This document shows, in pieces, positions 46,799 through 60,557 of a DNA stretch of 64,000 nucleotides (within the stretch, counting starts at the first letter, position 1; each line of letters starts with the position of its first letter). The notes under the pieces are model-generated. The model was not told where the DNA came from. It was given only the letters and a program-made list of their open reading frames with translations, and ran no database searches. The DNA lies in assembly GCF_028769735.1 (NCBI RefSeq), contig NC_088169.1, positions 38,664,729 to 38,728,728 on the forward strand. The letters run 5' to 3'. Source of the stretch: Zonotrichia leucophrys gambelii (lineage: Eukaryota > Chordata > Aves > Passeriformes > Passerellidae). A program made the position numbers and the translations under genes.

Positions 46799-49700
46799 GG
46801 TAATAATAACCACTTGCATTGCATTTTTGGTTTCATATTTAGGAGAGTTTGCCATTCAGAAAATCTTTAATTTTCTGATTTCCTCCCTTGAAGATATAGA
46901 AAAGATGCACAAAACTTTAGTGTTGTAACAAGCTTATTATTTCAGCTGCACTCCCAAAACATTGACATTTTAGTCAAAATTAGTGTGATGCCTTAAGCAT
47001 TTGAGATAAAGCAGCACCAGGGACTGAACCATGTATGCACTGATGCTTTGTAATATCTATGTGGCATTGGCTTTTACTCCATTATGTCTGCCTTGGAAGG
47101 GGATGATTGCAGTGGAATCTGTGGGCTGTGTTCCTCTCTGTCATTCAAGTAACAAAAATTCTGAAAACAAAGAGAAGTTTAACTTTTGTTTGGTTTGCCT
47201 TGGCTGCTTAAAAGATTATGTCATTTACCTTGATGGAACATTTAATGACACCAGTTCTCAGTCAAAAATATCTGGAGCATTTTTTGACTCCTTATCAGAG
47301 CATTTTGGGACAGGACACATTTGGGCAGACTGTGAGCTTCACAATCAAGTGTAAGCATCCCATTAATACTCATTGTTCTCTGAGGAGGTTGATAGTGCTT
47401 CCTGGCCTCACCAGCATTTTACAAGAAGGAGAATGTCTAAACAACTGGCCTCCATGAGAAGACCTGACAAGTTCTTTGTTACCTGTTAGGTTGCCTTGCC
47501 TTGGAAAAGCGTTGAGCATGAACTGTTTTCTCTCTGAGTCTAATTCTTGTGGGAAGGTTGGCAGTGGATACTGCAACATTATTGTAACATTTCAGAATCT
47601 TTTGAAAGAATATATGAGAGTCTGAAGGAATTTTTTGTTACCCTTTATTTCCAAACAGAAACCCATTTCAAGATCCTTTTTGAATCCTGTATATTTATGT
47701 CACTCTGAGACACTGTATCATAATAGGTAGCAACTCCTGTTGCAGCCTTTGCCTCTGTAAAGTGACTTCTGTTGCCCGTCTCCCATGTTATTACAAAGGA
47801 GAAAGCCAGGCTTGTGCTGGCATCTGTGCAAGAGTGAGGAATGTATAACAGTATTATATCTGGCAAGTCATATGGATGCCTTGTTTGATCACATCAATCA
47901 TTGGCTTTGCAGCTGAGACTTCTTAATGATAGTACCAAGCACATTCCAGGAATCTGACTGAAACAGAAAAGGCTGTACCCCAAAAGGATTTTCTGAGAAT
48001 CTAAATGTGTCTCACGCAGAATTCCGCAGCCAGTGCACAAAATTGTGAGGTGGAAACTGCTGTTCATCTCCTCCCTACCCTAGGAAGGGCAGTGTGAGTT
48101 CTGCTCTCTTGGACACCAGCAGTGTGACTTCTGCGAATGCAAAGGCCCTATGATTATTGAAATGATCAAATGGCTTGCACTTAAGCGTCATTTGGATCCA
48201 AAGCTGCTTCTCCTTTACCCTCTGGAGCACTGCTAATCTGATCTGAACACACTGAGCCGCTCAGGCCGCAAGGAGCAAATGGTATTCACTTTCCTAGTGA
48301 GCCAAAACTTCCAGCTCCCAGGAAATTGGCCGGTACCACTTGGTTGGAATAGTCCTGTAAGGAGAAGGGAAGGTTGTCTTCTTTCTGACTTCCTGTCTCA
48401 ATGGAAAGCAAGCTCACTACTATTTGAAAAGGAACTACTGTGGTCCCAAACTGAGCTGAGAAATGTTCATCTAATGTCATTAAAATAAATTTTTGGAGCA
48501 GGAACTAGCATGTGCACTCACTCAGGTGTGTATTGCATCTATAAAATACCATATTTCCAGTTTTTAGGTGTCATTGCCTGGTATGAGGTGGAATAACTGT
48601 CATAGATGAAAAAATGGTTTGAACTGTGTAAGCCATGAGGGCGCAGAGAAGTGGATGTACTTGTGTGTGCAGGTGAGTGTCTCAAGTTGAGCTGCTGAAC
48701 TCCTGAACAGAAACCTGCTACTTGCTGGCTGCAACCACCATAACTTGCTTGTAAACTTTGGTAACATCTGGACTAAGCAAAAGTGTCTTGTCCTCAGTTC
48801 TTCAGCTAAGAGAAACATAAGCAGAAGCAACAATTAGGTGTCTAATCACCTAATCACACACTTCTGCATGTAGACTGTTTAGATGAGGAGAACTCAGGGC
48901 TTGGAGTGTGGAAAGAAGAGGTGATGTCAGTAAGTGTTTCTGAAAAGTAACACATCTCTGAAAGAAGAAAGGAGCCTGGAAAGGTGAAGGTGAAGAACTT
49001 GGTTGGAAGAAAGATCATGGAAGTGATCCCAAAGACCAAAGATCCAGCAGGAGATGGATGCCAAGGGACACCAGGTACCTTGTCTTGTGGCAACCAGCAT
49101 GGATCATGGTGAGCAGTGATACGGTAGGAACTAACTTGACTTTCTGCCTGACTGTCCTGAACCAGCAGCAATATTCCTGTTGGAAATAGGTAGCAATGTC
49201 TAATAGCCATGGCAGTGGGGTCAATGGGGGCAGTGGAGGTGTAAGTGCCTCATAATCAAGTAAAATAAAACTCTTGTCTCACTGGCTGTTAAGTAAACCT
49301 CAGCACCCAAATCCTCAGGGGGATGCTGTTCAGTCTGTCACTGCACTCTGAGTCATGGATCCTATGGCTTTTGGGGTCTTGGTGACTTGGAGCAATCTTA
49401 AAATTGCAACTCCACCTTCCCTTAGGGAGCAGGAATTTCTGAAGCTGAAAGGAGTTTTGACCACATCCTTTTTGCCTCTGTCATGCATGAGCAAAGCCTA
49501 CAGCTATTTCAGACCAGGAACTCATATGAAGTTAGCATTTTCTACTAAAACTGGGTCTTTGGAAGGGCTTATAATTATCTAACTCAATGATGCGACCTGA
49601 ACTTTTGTAAGACAGATGGTTTTAAATATAAAAATACACTTCCTGTAGATACATAATATATTTTTGACTTATTTCTCCTCTCCTCTCCTATGTGAGTGAC

Positions 49701-52700
49701 AAGTATTTAAGACTTGCAGATACCTCAGTACAACTACAGCATGGAATTCTCATTTTCTTCACCTTTCTTTCCTTCACCCTTACTTTTATTTCTTACATTT
49801 CTCTGGTTTGTAATCCACTCTATTCTTCTTCACTGTTCTATCATATCTTCTGGTATCCTCTTTCCCTAAGTGCTAGAAGGCTGTTATGAGTGCAAGTTCA
49901 TTGTCATGGAATAGTCTGTGAAATGCTTCCAGTGTTCATGTATACTCTTTGTCAAGGATTTATAAGCAGAAAAGTTCAGGTACTGAAAGGAGAAAAGGCA
50001 TTTGTTTTATTTAATTCTGGAAAATCACTACCAACAAATTTGGCTTATGTATAATAATGCCATATGTGCTCTGCAGGTTATTCCCTTTTATTTGATTAGA
50101 TTTCCCGAGATTTTCCAGAGATATGTCTGTTAGAAGTCACAGAACTGGTAAAACCACTGGATTGATGGTGGTGTATAAGTAATGAGCAGTGTTTTGGTAT
50201 CAAAATGAGAACAGAAATAGGCCATATGGGACACTGCTAGTAACACCACTGGAGGTACTTCTGGCATGAGAAGTATACATGTGCTGGAATTAGGTCATGC
50301 TCCTTGTCCAGCTTCTAGCACAAAATTGTCTGACCCTGGAACTTACCCCAGTGCACCTGAGGGACAGCGATCTGGCCTGGCATCTGTCATCAGTTTTAAA
50401 TCTTAAAATGGAGATTTGTGATAGTCTGTGGAAAAATCAGTGCCTTGAGCAGATCTGCTGTGGTCTGCATTACCTTTCCTGAGGGTGTCTGTGATTCCTG
50501 ACAGAGTCTTGGTTGTTAGTAAGGAAAACAGGAAACTGGAGGGCATTTATTTGAATGAAAAAAAAAATCTTACAGGGTTCCTCTAAGTAGAACATTATGA
50601 TAAGCTTGTCCCTGTAAAGACTCAGAGTCTACAAGCTGGGTATCCCAGCTTTCAGAGGCACAGACCTTGGGATTTTTTCACTCCTTTTCTGCAGCACAGA
50701 CCACAGGTCAGCAGCTGAAATCATCTTGATTCTTCTAGCTGACCGGCTACTTGCCATCACAAAAGTATTAAAATCTCCTGTTCTCTGCACATAGCAAGTG
50801 ACTTCTCAGCCCCTTTGTAGGCTGAACATTTTATGTCTTTACTGGTAAATAAAGTGAGCCAGGAGATGGCCTCTTGCCGTGAAGCTAGCTTGTACAGCTT
50901 GCCTTGCATCTTTTGGGTGATGCCCTTCCTTTTTAAAACAAGGCTACACACACCTAGCTAAAAACCTGTAAGAAACAGCTTTAATATTTTAATACTCTGA
51001 AAGAAAGTTTTCCAATGCTCAGATGTGTATATTTGTGCCCAACAGGCATATGTTTATCTAACCAAAGTCTCTGGACCTTTTCTAGAGGTGTTCATTAGCC
51101 AGCTAACATAAAATGTACCTGACAAGATCTGTGAGTCCCATATTAAGGATATGGAGAATGCCAGGACAATCTAAACATAAGGATAAATGAGCAGATAAAA
51201 CCCACAAGTGCAGTGTAGGGTGTGTATACAGCATAGGAATAGACCTTCTTGATATCTTATATCCTTTGCCAGTATTTTGGATTGGGATTTGAATATTAGA
51301 TGCTGGGATTACCATGGTTGATAAAATTTAAGCTGGTGTGGGAGGCAAATGTTATGTGTTTTTCTTCTGTGAAGAAGCTTCTCCTTGTGTTCTGTTACTA
51401 AAGCTCTCACAGAATTAATCAGATTTCTATGTTTTAACTTCACAAATGTTGATATATGTATTATAAATATTTCAATGCTTTTTTTCTTTTGTTCCTGCAG
51501 TGTAACATGACATTTATACTATTTATTTCCCAGCTGATCCTACGCCTTTTAAAACTGTGTGATCCTCTATAGCAGAAAGTCCTTGTGGGCCTAATGTCAG
51601 TGATACAGGTGAAGAAATTGTCTTTTTTCTCACAAAAGGAAGCTTCTGTGCAGTGGAAAACCACAATTGTTTTGGATTTTTCCTCTGCAGATCACGTAAT
51701 GTTGAATATATAACAATGAATGGATAACACAGCAAAATATTACACCCTTTTAAGATGATTAAATGAATGCCTTCTCTGACTGATGAACAGCTTAATGCTA
51801 GAAATAACTTAGGAGATTTTTTATGTCAGCCTGCTTGTAGAGAGAGTGTGGCAGTGTTTTAAGTAGTGCAGTATGTTCTGTGAGTTTGGTGCAGTGCAGC
51901 AAGCTTGTATAATATTAGCATCATCTTGATGTTACATTTGGATCTTAACTTAGAGAAATGGAAAGCATCCAGTGTTTTGCCTTTCTTTTCTGTGTCTCTA
52001 CCCCATATCTTCTTTTCTAAAAAATAAAATTGTAGCTTAACAAATGAGTTCCAGTACAAGGTCACTACCAGCAAGCCCACCATTTGCTAGGGTTTGATTT
52101 TTGTTGAGATGGGTAAAGAGCTTTGAGCAAACTTTGGGATAACCCTGGGAAATCATGGGTCTACATCCTGTTTTAGTCCCATGTAAGTAGGGAATAGATG
52201 GTGGGATGCTTCTGTGCTTTTCTCAGTTTGATATTCTTAAAAAACAGTTTTAGAGTCAGATCCATTCATTGTCAAGTATCGAAATCCCCAGAGCTGGTAG
52301 TTCTTGCAGTACTAATATTTTATACTTTGCTTTCTCTAAAATCTTTGGAAACATCCATGTAACACATTTTCCTTTTGCCACCAGGTTTGTTATTTTCTCA
52401 CTTGCATTTGTTTTAGTGTAATAGGACACTCCACAAGCAAATTCTTGAATTCTGGAATGTGAAGCTCTTCAAAGAGTAGAAGTCTTTAGCTTCTGTGTTT
52501 GAGAGTTTTTCTGCAGTAGAGGTGTGTTTTTCCAGGCCTTTTCCTGTAGATCTGCTTAGTCTCACAGTAATCTTTTCTGCTTACTCATAAAGGGGCAATC
52601 TAATTTAGATGGCTGCTTCTCCTGAAAGATAATTTTTTTTATCTGCCAATTCTACCCTTATTTTTTTGGAATGAAGTCATATTTTTCATAACTGAGGACT

Positions 52701-52752
52701 AAAAATGATGAGTTATTTAATTTATAATTTATTTGTACAGGGAGAATAAAGC

Positions 52753-52769
52753 TTTTTTTTTTTTTTTTT
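52753..52769. repeat. Poly(T) run, T17
   Basis: Uninterrupted T17. It is immediately preceded by 'gaataaagc', so the plus strand shows an AATAAA hexamer 7 bases before it, but with T rather than A following. It is not a retrocopy tail on the plus strand. Confidence 0.9.
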
Positions 52770-53588
52770 GTACCAGGTTTATTTCAGAATTAATGCACCT
52801 AAAACATGGTCAACAGTCACCTTTCTTATTTTCTTCAGTTCCTGACATGATCATTAATTAAACTGCATCTTTTAAATGTAAATATACTGCAACAAAGTAA
52901 AAGTGTTTTATGACCATAAATCTCATGGGTCTTGTTGCTAGGCTGTTTATGCACACTGTGATAATTCTGCAGCTCTTAGGAGGGGTAACAGTGATGCAGT
53001 AATTTCTAATATCAAAAAATATCATTTACCAATCATAAGATTCAAATGCCTCTCAATAATAAAATGTTTGGTCCGTCAGTATTTTCTGATGCCAAATGAA
53101 TGGCAGGAGAAAGAGAAATGGGTCAGGTAGGATCTCTCTGGTATGTTGACTATATCGCTATATGCTATTTTATATACGCCCTTTCATATTTTCCATCACT
53201 TTGTCAGCCTCCTCTCTTCTTTCTTTTCAATTTCCCTCTCTCTTTTAAAAAAAAAATCAATTTATTATTTCAAATCCTAATCTTCTTTCAGTTTCCTAAC
53301 TACTACCTGCAGAAGCAGCAATTTCTGATTCAGTTCATTGTTATGTAGTTTCTACTAAAGGAAGTTCATTCTTAAATGATTCCTGTAAATTAGTTTACCA
53401 GCAGAAAATGAGTCTTGATGTTGGATGCTGCACCAAAATCTGATGATGCAAAGACATCTGGGCTAAGGCAGAAAGGAGATTTAAAACTGACTTTTTTCTT
53501 CTGAACTCATTCTGCTCTCCCACACACATACATGCACAATTTCTCTCCTCTGCCTCCTAGTACATTTGCCACCTCCTTTCTTTCTTAC

Positions 53589-53603
53589 TTTTTTTTTTTT
53601 TTT
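53589..53603. repeat. Poly(T) run, T15
   Basis: Uninterrupted T15 within a pyrimidine-rich stretch (53505-53610), suggestive of low complexity only. Confidence 0.85.
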
Positions 53604-53828
53604 CCTCCCTCAATAAACGTCTAAAAACTGGAATTAGAGACTGGTTACAGTCATATTGCATTCATTGTAAAATGAAGCTTTGACTGCCCTGCACAGAGAG
53701 CAAAAATCAGCATTTCTCAAAGGACATGGCATGCAGTAGTAATGAAGGAAAAAACCATTGAAATTCCTCTCAGACCTCTAATCTCTATTTTTGATAGCTT
53801 CTTATTCACAAATTTTTCATTTAAACTC

Positions 53829-53843
53829 TTTTTTTTTTTTTTT
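53829..53843. repeat. Poly(T) run, T15
   Basis: Uninterrupted T15. No minus-strand retroposed body recognised next to it. Confidence 0.85.
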
Positions 53844-54677
53844 AATGGACATGCCTTATATTTCTAGTAATTTAACAGTGAGTGTAAAGGATAATGAATT
53901 TAAAGACAGTCACTGCTCTGTTAAAAAAGACACTTTTTTTCTTGACTGTACTTGGATATGTTCACCACAGGATGAAAGCTGCATGCTTTCTTGAGCTAAG
54001 ATGCTGCAGAGCCCTAGTGAACATAGGGGGTTTTACACCTCCCAGATAGAATACAGATCAAAAGATAGATTAGGGTGGAGCCTGGAAGTCATAAATATTT
54101 TTAAAACTACCAGAGTCTAGTCTTCACCAGCACTTCATCTCAGAGGTAGTTACCAAAAAAATACAGATGGGTTTGTGGCGAAAAAAAAAGCTGTGTGATA
54201 TCTGATATTCCGATAACTTTTAAATGTTAGCAGCCTTGAATGCAAAGGCCTGGGAAGAGCTGCTGACTATCCTAATGACTCCTTGCTTGGAATGCCATCT
54301 TTGAAGGTATTATGCTCACTTGTTCCAGAAGAAGGACCCAGATAATGCAGTTACAACCCCCAAAAGTGTGAGCTAAGCTCACTTACATCACACTGCCATT
54401 CAGGAAGGTGATGCTAGATGTTTAAAAATTCCACTAAAATCTCTTCCCAATTACTTGTAATTTCTGAAGGTTGAATTCACTTGTTTCTCAACCTCTGCAT
54501 TTCTCTGTAGCAGTATTATATTTTCTTTCCTTCTCAACTTCTCTTAAGGAATTTTGTCAACCTCTGAAGAAATAGCAGGGTTTTTTCTATGTCACTTAAA
54601 GGAATTAATTTTGGGAAGCCTTTTGCATTACTAAATATCTTCTTTGTTCCCTTCGAGGTTTTCAAGGTTTAAATGTT

Positions 54678-54689
54678 GGCATCTGCTGG
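54678..54689 (-). promoter_or_regulatory. CTCF-like motif (candidate), minus strand
   Basis: On the minus strand this reads CCAGCAGATGCC, differing from the CTCF core CCASYAGRKGGC at one base (C instead of G at the eleventh position). Motif-only evidence. Confidence 0.25.
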
Positions 54690-55286
54690 CCCTTTTTTGT
54701 GGTTATCTCTTTTTGTAGTACACAGCAGAGACTTAATGTTAATTAGATCATGGCAGACAGATTGATATGATGGTTAAGAAGAAAAAAACCTTTGCTATTA
54801 TCTAAGACATCGAGATGTATGGTATAAAAACTGGCTAGCTCCTCCATTCTCTGATCTTGGCCAAATTTCCTAGTAGTATTTTGGTGCAAGTAAGGCTTCA
54901 GGTCTCTTGAGACACAGTTCTTCTTTGCTGTTGTCCAGTGTCAGCTAAACATGGCTAAAGATCTGGGGACTTTCAGGGAATATACTGCCAATATTTTATG
55001 ATATCCATACTTCAGTTTGTTTCTGAGAGAAAAATGCTCCTTTAATTAGAGTGGACAGAGATTTTCTTATTCATTTGTCCTATGACCATTTGGAAGGCTC
55101 AATCTGTCAAACCTTTGTAGAACAACATGAAGCAGTTCAGGCATTTAATAAATCTCCTCTTCAAGGTAAAATGCAGCCTGAGAACAATGTTTTGGATAAA
55201 AATCAGCTACAAATCTTTAATGAAGAGAGGCTCTCCTCTCCCATTTTGTTTTGAAATGTGACAGTACTGTGAAACAAAAGGACTGA

Positions 55287-55323
55287 ACTATCTAGTACAG
55301 ATTTTACTATCTAGTAAAATCTG
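55287..55323. repeat. Compound direct and inverted repeat
   Basis: ACTATCTAGTA occurs twice, at 55287-55297 and 55307-55317. Overlapping the second copy, CAGATTTTACT (55298-55308) pairs perfectly with AGTAAAATCTG (55313-55323) across the loop ATCT. Confidence 0.85.
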
Positions 55324-56897
55324 GATTTTTCTTACTTCATTAGCACTCTCAAGAAATTTTTATCCAGTCTCAGCAGGCCATGTGCAGGAGTAAGGGAAGA
55401 TAATTTTCACTCTGGAGCTGCTTGATTCTTAGTCACTTAGAAGACGCTGGAATGAAGGTGCCAAGTCAGTAAGCAAAATGGGCACCCCAACAGGTATGGG
55501 CTGAATGTAAGTTCTGTAAGAGAGCTGAGGTGAAAGACTGCTACTAAACATCTCCCTCACTTCCACAACTGGGACTGCAGTTTGGACTCTGAATGACCTA
55601 ACAAAAAAAACCATAGTAAATTTGGAAGAAACCACAGCTGTTTGTGCCCCAGATTTGAATTCTGATTTATATTTTTATTTTTGCTGGCCATTCTTTCTTT
55701 TCCCTAAAATACCCTGCTATTCAAAGTGGAGCAGGGTATATTTAATTTGAAATAAATATGGTATTAAGTATTGCATAATTAGATTTATACAGGAATTTAA
55801 AAATACCTTAAAACAGCCTAAATTTCTTCTTCAGATTTATGAACAGATTATGTAAACATGAAAGGATAAATTAAAATGAAACATATCCAGTAGCAGGTAG
55901 ATTTCAGAGGTGAATGCAACATTTTCAGGATGCAGAATCTCAAGTCTGTTGAATGTGAGGGATGAAAGAACATCTAAAATTATTAAAGTCTACATTTTGA
56001 TATTACAAAAATATTCTTAGTCAATCTGTTCATATTTATATTCAGTGCTGCCATGGTGGTAACATCACACTGGTGAGTCAAAGTACAAAAAGAGAAGCTT
56101 TACTTTTTCAGAAGTGAGTAGGAGAGCAGTTTTCATGCATCTGCAGAGATAGCAGTAAGACTTACTGGAGTTTGTGCAGAATAAATTTCTCAATCGCTCA
56201 CGAATGACTGTCAGATGTAGGGCAGCATGCAAAACAAGCAGATCAGAAACCCAACCCCAGCATAGCTCAAGAACAGAATTCTTGAAACTTTTGCAGTAAT
56301 AACATCATAAAATAAGAAAATACAGTATATAACAAAGAAGATTCTGGAATAAATACGTTGGTTTGCTACATATTGTGCATAATTATTCATACTGATGAAT
56401 TAACTATGATAAAAAATAAAGTACTGCTGTTTGCCACGCAGTAGGATAGAAACTTTATGAATAGTCAATCATGTAACACTTCTTAAAATTAATTACTTGT
56501 TTGAAAAGGTATATTTTTCTGTGTGACCACTGATGCCTCAGCCCAAGGAAACACCAAAATGTTTCCAAAATATTTGTTATTACATAATCTCAGTGAAAAG
56601 AATCTGTTGGTTCTTTGGTTATATTTTAAAATAATTAGGAATATCTTAAAATATAAGAATGCATATTGTATAAACTGCTTTCAGTTTTGACAGGGTATCT
56701 TCATCTGCAGCTAAGAATACTTCTATTTGTAGACACTATCTTGTCTAGAGATAAATGAAGTTTAGGATGAGCATTTATTTCCATGTATTTACCAGCTTTT
56801 TTGCTGCAGCATTCAGCCAAGCCAAACATCACCAGTTGAAAGCTGTGTAGTAAAAATTTTTATTTCCTTGTTGTCAACCCCAAAAGAGTCAGACCTG

Positions 56898-56932
56898 TTC
56901 AATGAAATTTCAGTGAAATTCAATGAAATTTC
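56898..56932. repeat. 14-bp direct repeat, 21-bp period
   Basis: TTCAATGAAATTTC at 56898-56911 recurs exactly at 56919-56932. The spacer carries a third partial unit (AGTGAAA). Confidence 0.85.
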
Positions 56933-57962
56933 CTCTGGCCTCTGTCACACTCTTCAGCCCGCAGTCAAAAGTATATAAAAATATTTTACAAGTGGTTTAA
57001 GTTGCTTTCTACTTTGTGTGAAGCCAGCAATTTTAAAGTCCTTAATGAAAGACAGAGATTAAGAGATGCTGTCAATGACCTAATACTAATTTCTATTTCT
57101 GTCACAGTATATTTCAAGTTTTTATGAAGGAATTTGAAAGCTAGATAAAAACCCCCTATTTTATACACGAAAAAGTTACTGACATAATATAGACACCTGA
57201 AGAGTTAATTACAGTAAGTCCTTCCTGAATAAAAAAATTCTGGTTATTATTTTTTCAGTAAATACTATTGTGAAGCAGCAAGACACAGAGACTTTAATTC
57301 TGCAGTGTATTAGCACATAAATGTCTGCCTCCAAACTGTAATTTCAACAAGAAGATTTACCTTAACTTGATTTAGCCATTTGCTCTTGGCTTTTAGTCAT
57401 TCTGAAATCGTGATGCTCAGTCTTGCCTCAGACACAGCAGTGGAAACTTATCTAAAAAGATCTGGACAGATTGCACAACCTGCTGAATATTGATTCTGTT
57501 GAGCCTGAGCTCCCAATTAAAGTTCAGGTTTTCATACTGAGAGTTCTGTGAATTAAGAAAGATGTATTAAAATAAATTAAAACTGATAAATACCACTTGA
57601 AGTAACAAATTATTTATTTTTTATTATTGGACTCTTTGTTTGGAAGATTTAGAAGTATGCATTTCAGAAAAAGTACCTGTTATATGGCATTTCTTGCACA
57701 GATCGTGTTTTATTTCATCATCTTTTTCTATCCAAGGAATATTTTGCCTCCAGTTTGACCTTATCAAAATAAGAATTAGTGGTAAATTATTATACTGGGT
57801 AAAATCCAATAATCAATAGGAAAATCTTTCTCAGGCTTGACTAGCTGCAGTAAACATCTTCTGGCAATGATAGAAACTGATGTGTAAAAGCAAAATACAT
57901 TAAGGTTTTGGGGTTTTTTCTCCAGTAAAAATAAAATTAAACCATGACCTGAAGGAACTCAT

Positions 57963-57998
57963 CAGATATACAGCATGCAAACTGCAGATATACAGCAT
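57963..57998. repeat. 14-bp direct repeat, 22-bp period
   Basis: CAGATATACAGCAT at 57963-57976 recurs exactly at 57985-57998, and a partial CAGATA follows. Looks like a small local duplication. Confidence 0.85.
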
Positions 57999-59509
57999 AC
58001 AGATAGTAAAAGGAAATAAGTTATTTTTTTGTAATGAAAAATTCTCATTTATTTTGTAGCAGTTTAAAAACATAACGTAAATGTTGGCTGTAGAAAAAAA
58101 AGCCTTCTTTGAAAGGTGTATCTTTGGGATGACATATGCTGAAATGCATCACTTTTTATGAGCTGATTAATTTAACTTCTATGATTTTATTAACTGATTA
58201 TTTATGCCTAAGAGTTTTGGTGCTAATTTGTTTCTTGTAGCATTGCTGTTTTATTAGGCAATCAACTTTGCATCTACCTGCTGGTGGAAAAAAAAAGAAA
58301 TGACAGGCTTACACAATGTGTTAATTTAAAACTGCAAAATATCAACATGAACTAAAAACCCCAAATGGGCTTAAAATGCAGCTGAGGATTGTTAATGGTG
58401 AGATTTTTATGTTAGCACAGCTTCATTGCTGGGGTATAACCCATGTTTTCTTGTGTAGAATATAACAGAAATTTTTCAAATAAAGCATTATTTAACTCAG
58501 TAATCCTTCTGAGACTTGTAAAATCCCTGAAAATCTCATGTTTAAGTTTAACCAGATTTTTCTTCCTTTACTCAAGTCAAGTAATGTCTCTTATCCTTTA
58601 AAATTCTTACTGTAATCCCTGAGATCACTTGCAGGATAAAGTGGTGCCTATTCTTTCAAGAATGTGAGAATTCTCAACATAATGTCCTTTGGAAGGTGTA
58701 GCACATAAAATCAGCAAATTTCTTCAAAAGAGAAGAGCTTAAACATGTCTGCAGCATACCAACCATTTAGGGATTTCTGGGACAACATACTGAGTCAATT
58801 CCCAAGTTCTGGACCTGTTTTAAAAGAAAAGAAGTCCTGGTAACATTTCATTTTTCTGTATTGACAAACATGAAAAAACATCAGCGAGAGCAATTATCTT
58901 CAAAACCCCAAAATGCAGTCCAGAGTAGCTCATTTTGGTTACACAATGTGGAAGAAAACAAGGCTACCAAACAGTTCCAAGCCCTGGCTCTCAAATTATT
59001 TTATGTCCCTCTTCACCTGCAAAGTAAGTGGAATCATACCTATACAGAGTTTAAATGCTTGAAAATTTATAACAATTAAAAGGCATCCAAGCCATTTTTT
59101 ATATACTTCCTTAAAAATATAAAATACCTCTCAAATATATGGATTATCTTGCACTGAAAATCAATTTTTTTAATACCTTCTTACCCCTTTTTCATGTGGT
59201 ATTTTCAAGCTTTTCATCATGAACACGAAGATTACACATTTATTAGAATTTTTTAATAAAAAGCTCTTATTATAATGTACTATCCTAATTTCAAAATTTA
59301 AAGGAAAAAAAGCTCCAAAGTACTGCAAGAATTTTTTATAAAGTAAGGAGAAATTGTGCTTCTTTATTTCTGGTTGGCAATGGCATTTCTGGCTTCAGGA
59401 GCTGCCACTGTTTGTGGTAGCAGACGACTAAAGAGCTTTCTGTCTTCTGGCATTTAACTTATTTTTTTCAATTAAGGATTAAAAAAAATCAATTGTTTAA
59501 AAAGAAATC

Positions 59510-60130
59510 ATTAATATAATTAATCATCCAACTGAAATGGGATATTTCATTCCTCTTTTGTTTGATACTTCAGTAATCTTTGTCAGCTTTGCAAAGCTTA
59601 AATCTTCTCACAATATGTTTCAGTTATTGGCCTAATTAACATACAGCTTTACATGATTGAGTGATCAGTGCAAATTAGATACCAACAGGGGCCAGTGACC
59701 TAATGTGCAGGCAATCCCCACACTAGATCCTCAAAATTTTTAATGACTTCAGAGTGTGGAGTTAGCACCACACAGCACTGTGTGGCTGAGCCCTGGGGTT
59801 AACAATAGTTCTCCTGCAGTTGAGAACAGTGGAGAGGACTTGGGTGTGCCCAGAACACTCAGGGTGTCTCACTCCCTCCAATGAATGCATCAGCGGAAGG
59901 ACGATTAAAAGTGACCTCAGTCATTATTGTTATACCATTGCAAAAGTTAAAATGACATTTTGACGTGAACCGTTCCTTTCTTTGGGAAAGCTCAGCCTCT
60001 TTATGATACTCATTTTACTGGAAAGGGGAGAGGGGAGGTAACATTATATTTGTGTATTTGTAACAAATGAAAAAGTGTTTATAATTCTGATGGAAAAAAA
60101 ATCTCTGAGCCCCTGTAATTAATCGGTGGA
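59510..60130. promoter_or_regulatory. Candidate conserved non-coding / regulatory block
   Basis: Contains spaced TAATTA-type cores (near 59517-59525, 59633-59638 and 60117-60123), a 'cattattgttat' SOX-like core near 59922 and few low-complexity interruptions. There is no open frame of note. This is a texture-based guess and no alignment was made. Confidence 0.18.
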
Positions 60131-60557
60131 CTATTACCCTGAAATTGTTTGCAGGTGTTGATGGCTAGTACTCATCAGGAGGCAGAGGCAAGGTATTTGC
60201 AAAGCCAAAGCCAAGTGGATCTCTTGGCTCTGCTTAACTCTTTTCTAAGGCTTTTTTGGGAAACACAAGATCTGATAACATTGGATTAAGGTCTGTTGCT
60301 AAAATTTGGGGAGGAGGGATTGGAAAATGCTTTTTAAAATGCATGCAAGAATGCCACTTTGGTTTTTGTCTGTGACATCTGCCTGTGATGGTCTATTTTA
60401 AGAATAGCTAGGCTTTGTGCTATGTAATATTGTGGTTTGCCTTGTTAGAAACTTTACCTTGTAAGCAGTTGTTCGAGCTTCTTACCTTATAGCCCAATAA
60501 TACTTGTGCAGAGCTTTCTTCCCTGGCTTCCCAGTTGACTCCATTTTAAACTAGACC

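Noticed and set aside
47031..47457. Overlapping 107- and 79-codon plus-strand frames
   Set aside because: No domain, no convincing splice signals, and length within chance expectation for a 64-kb window.
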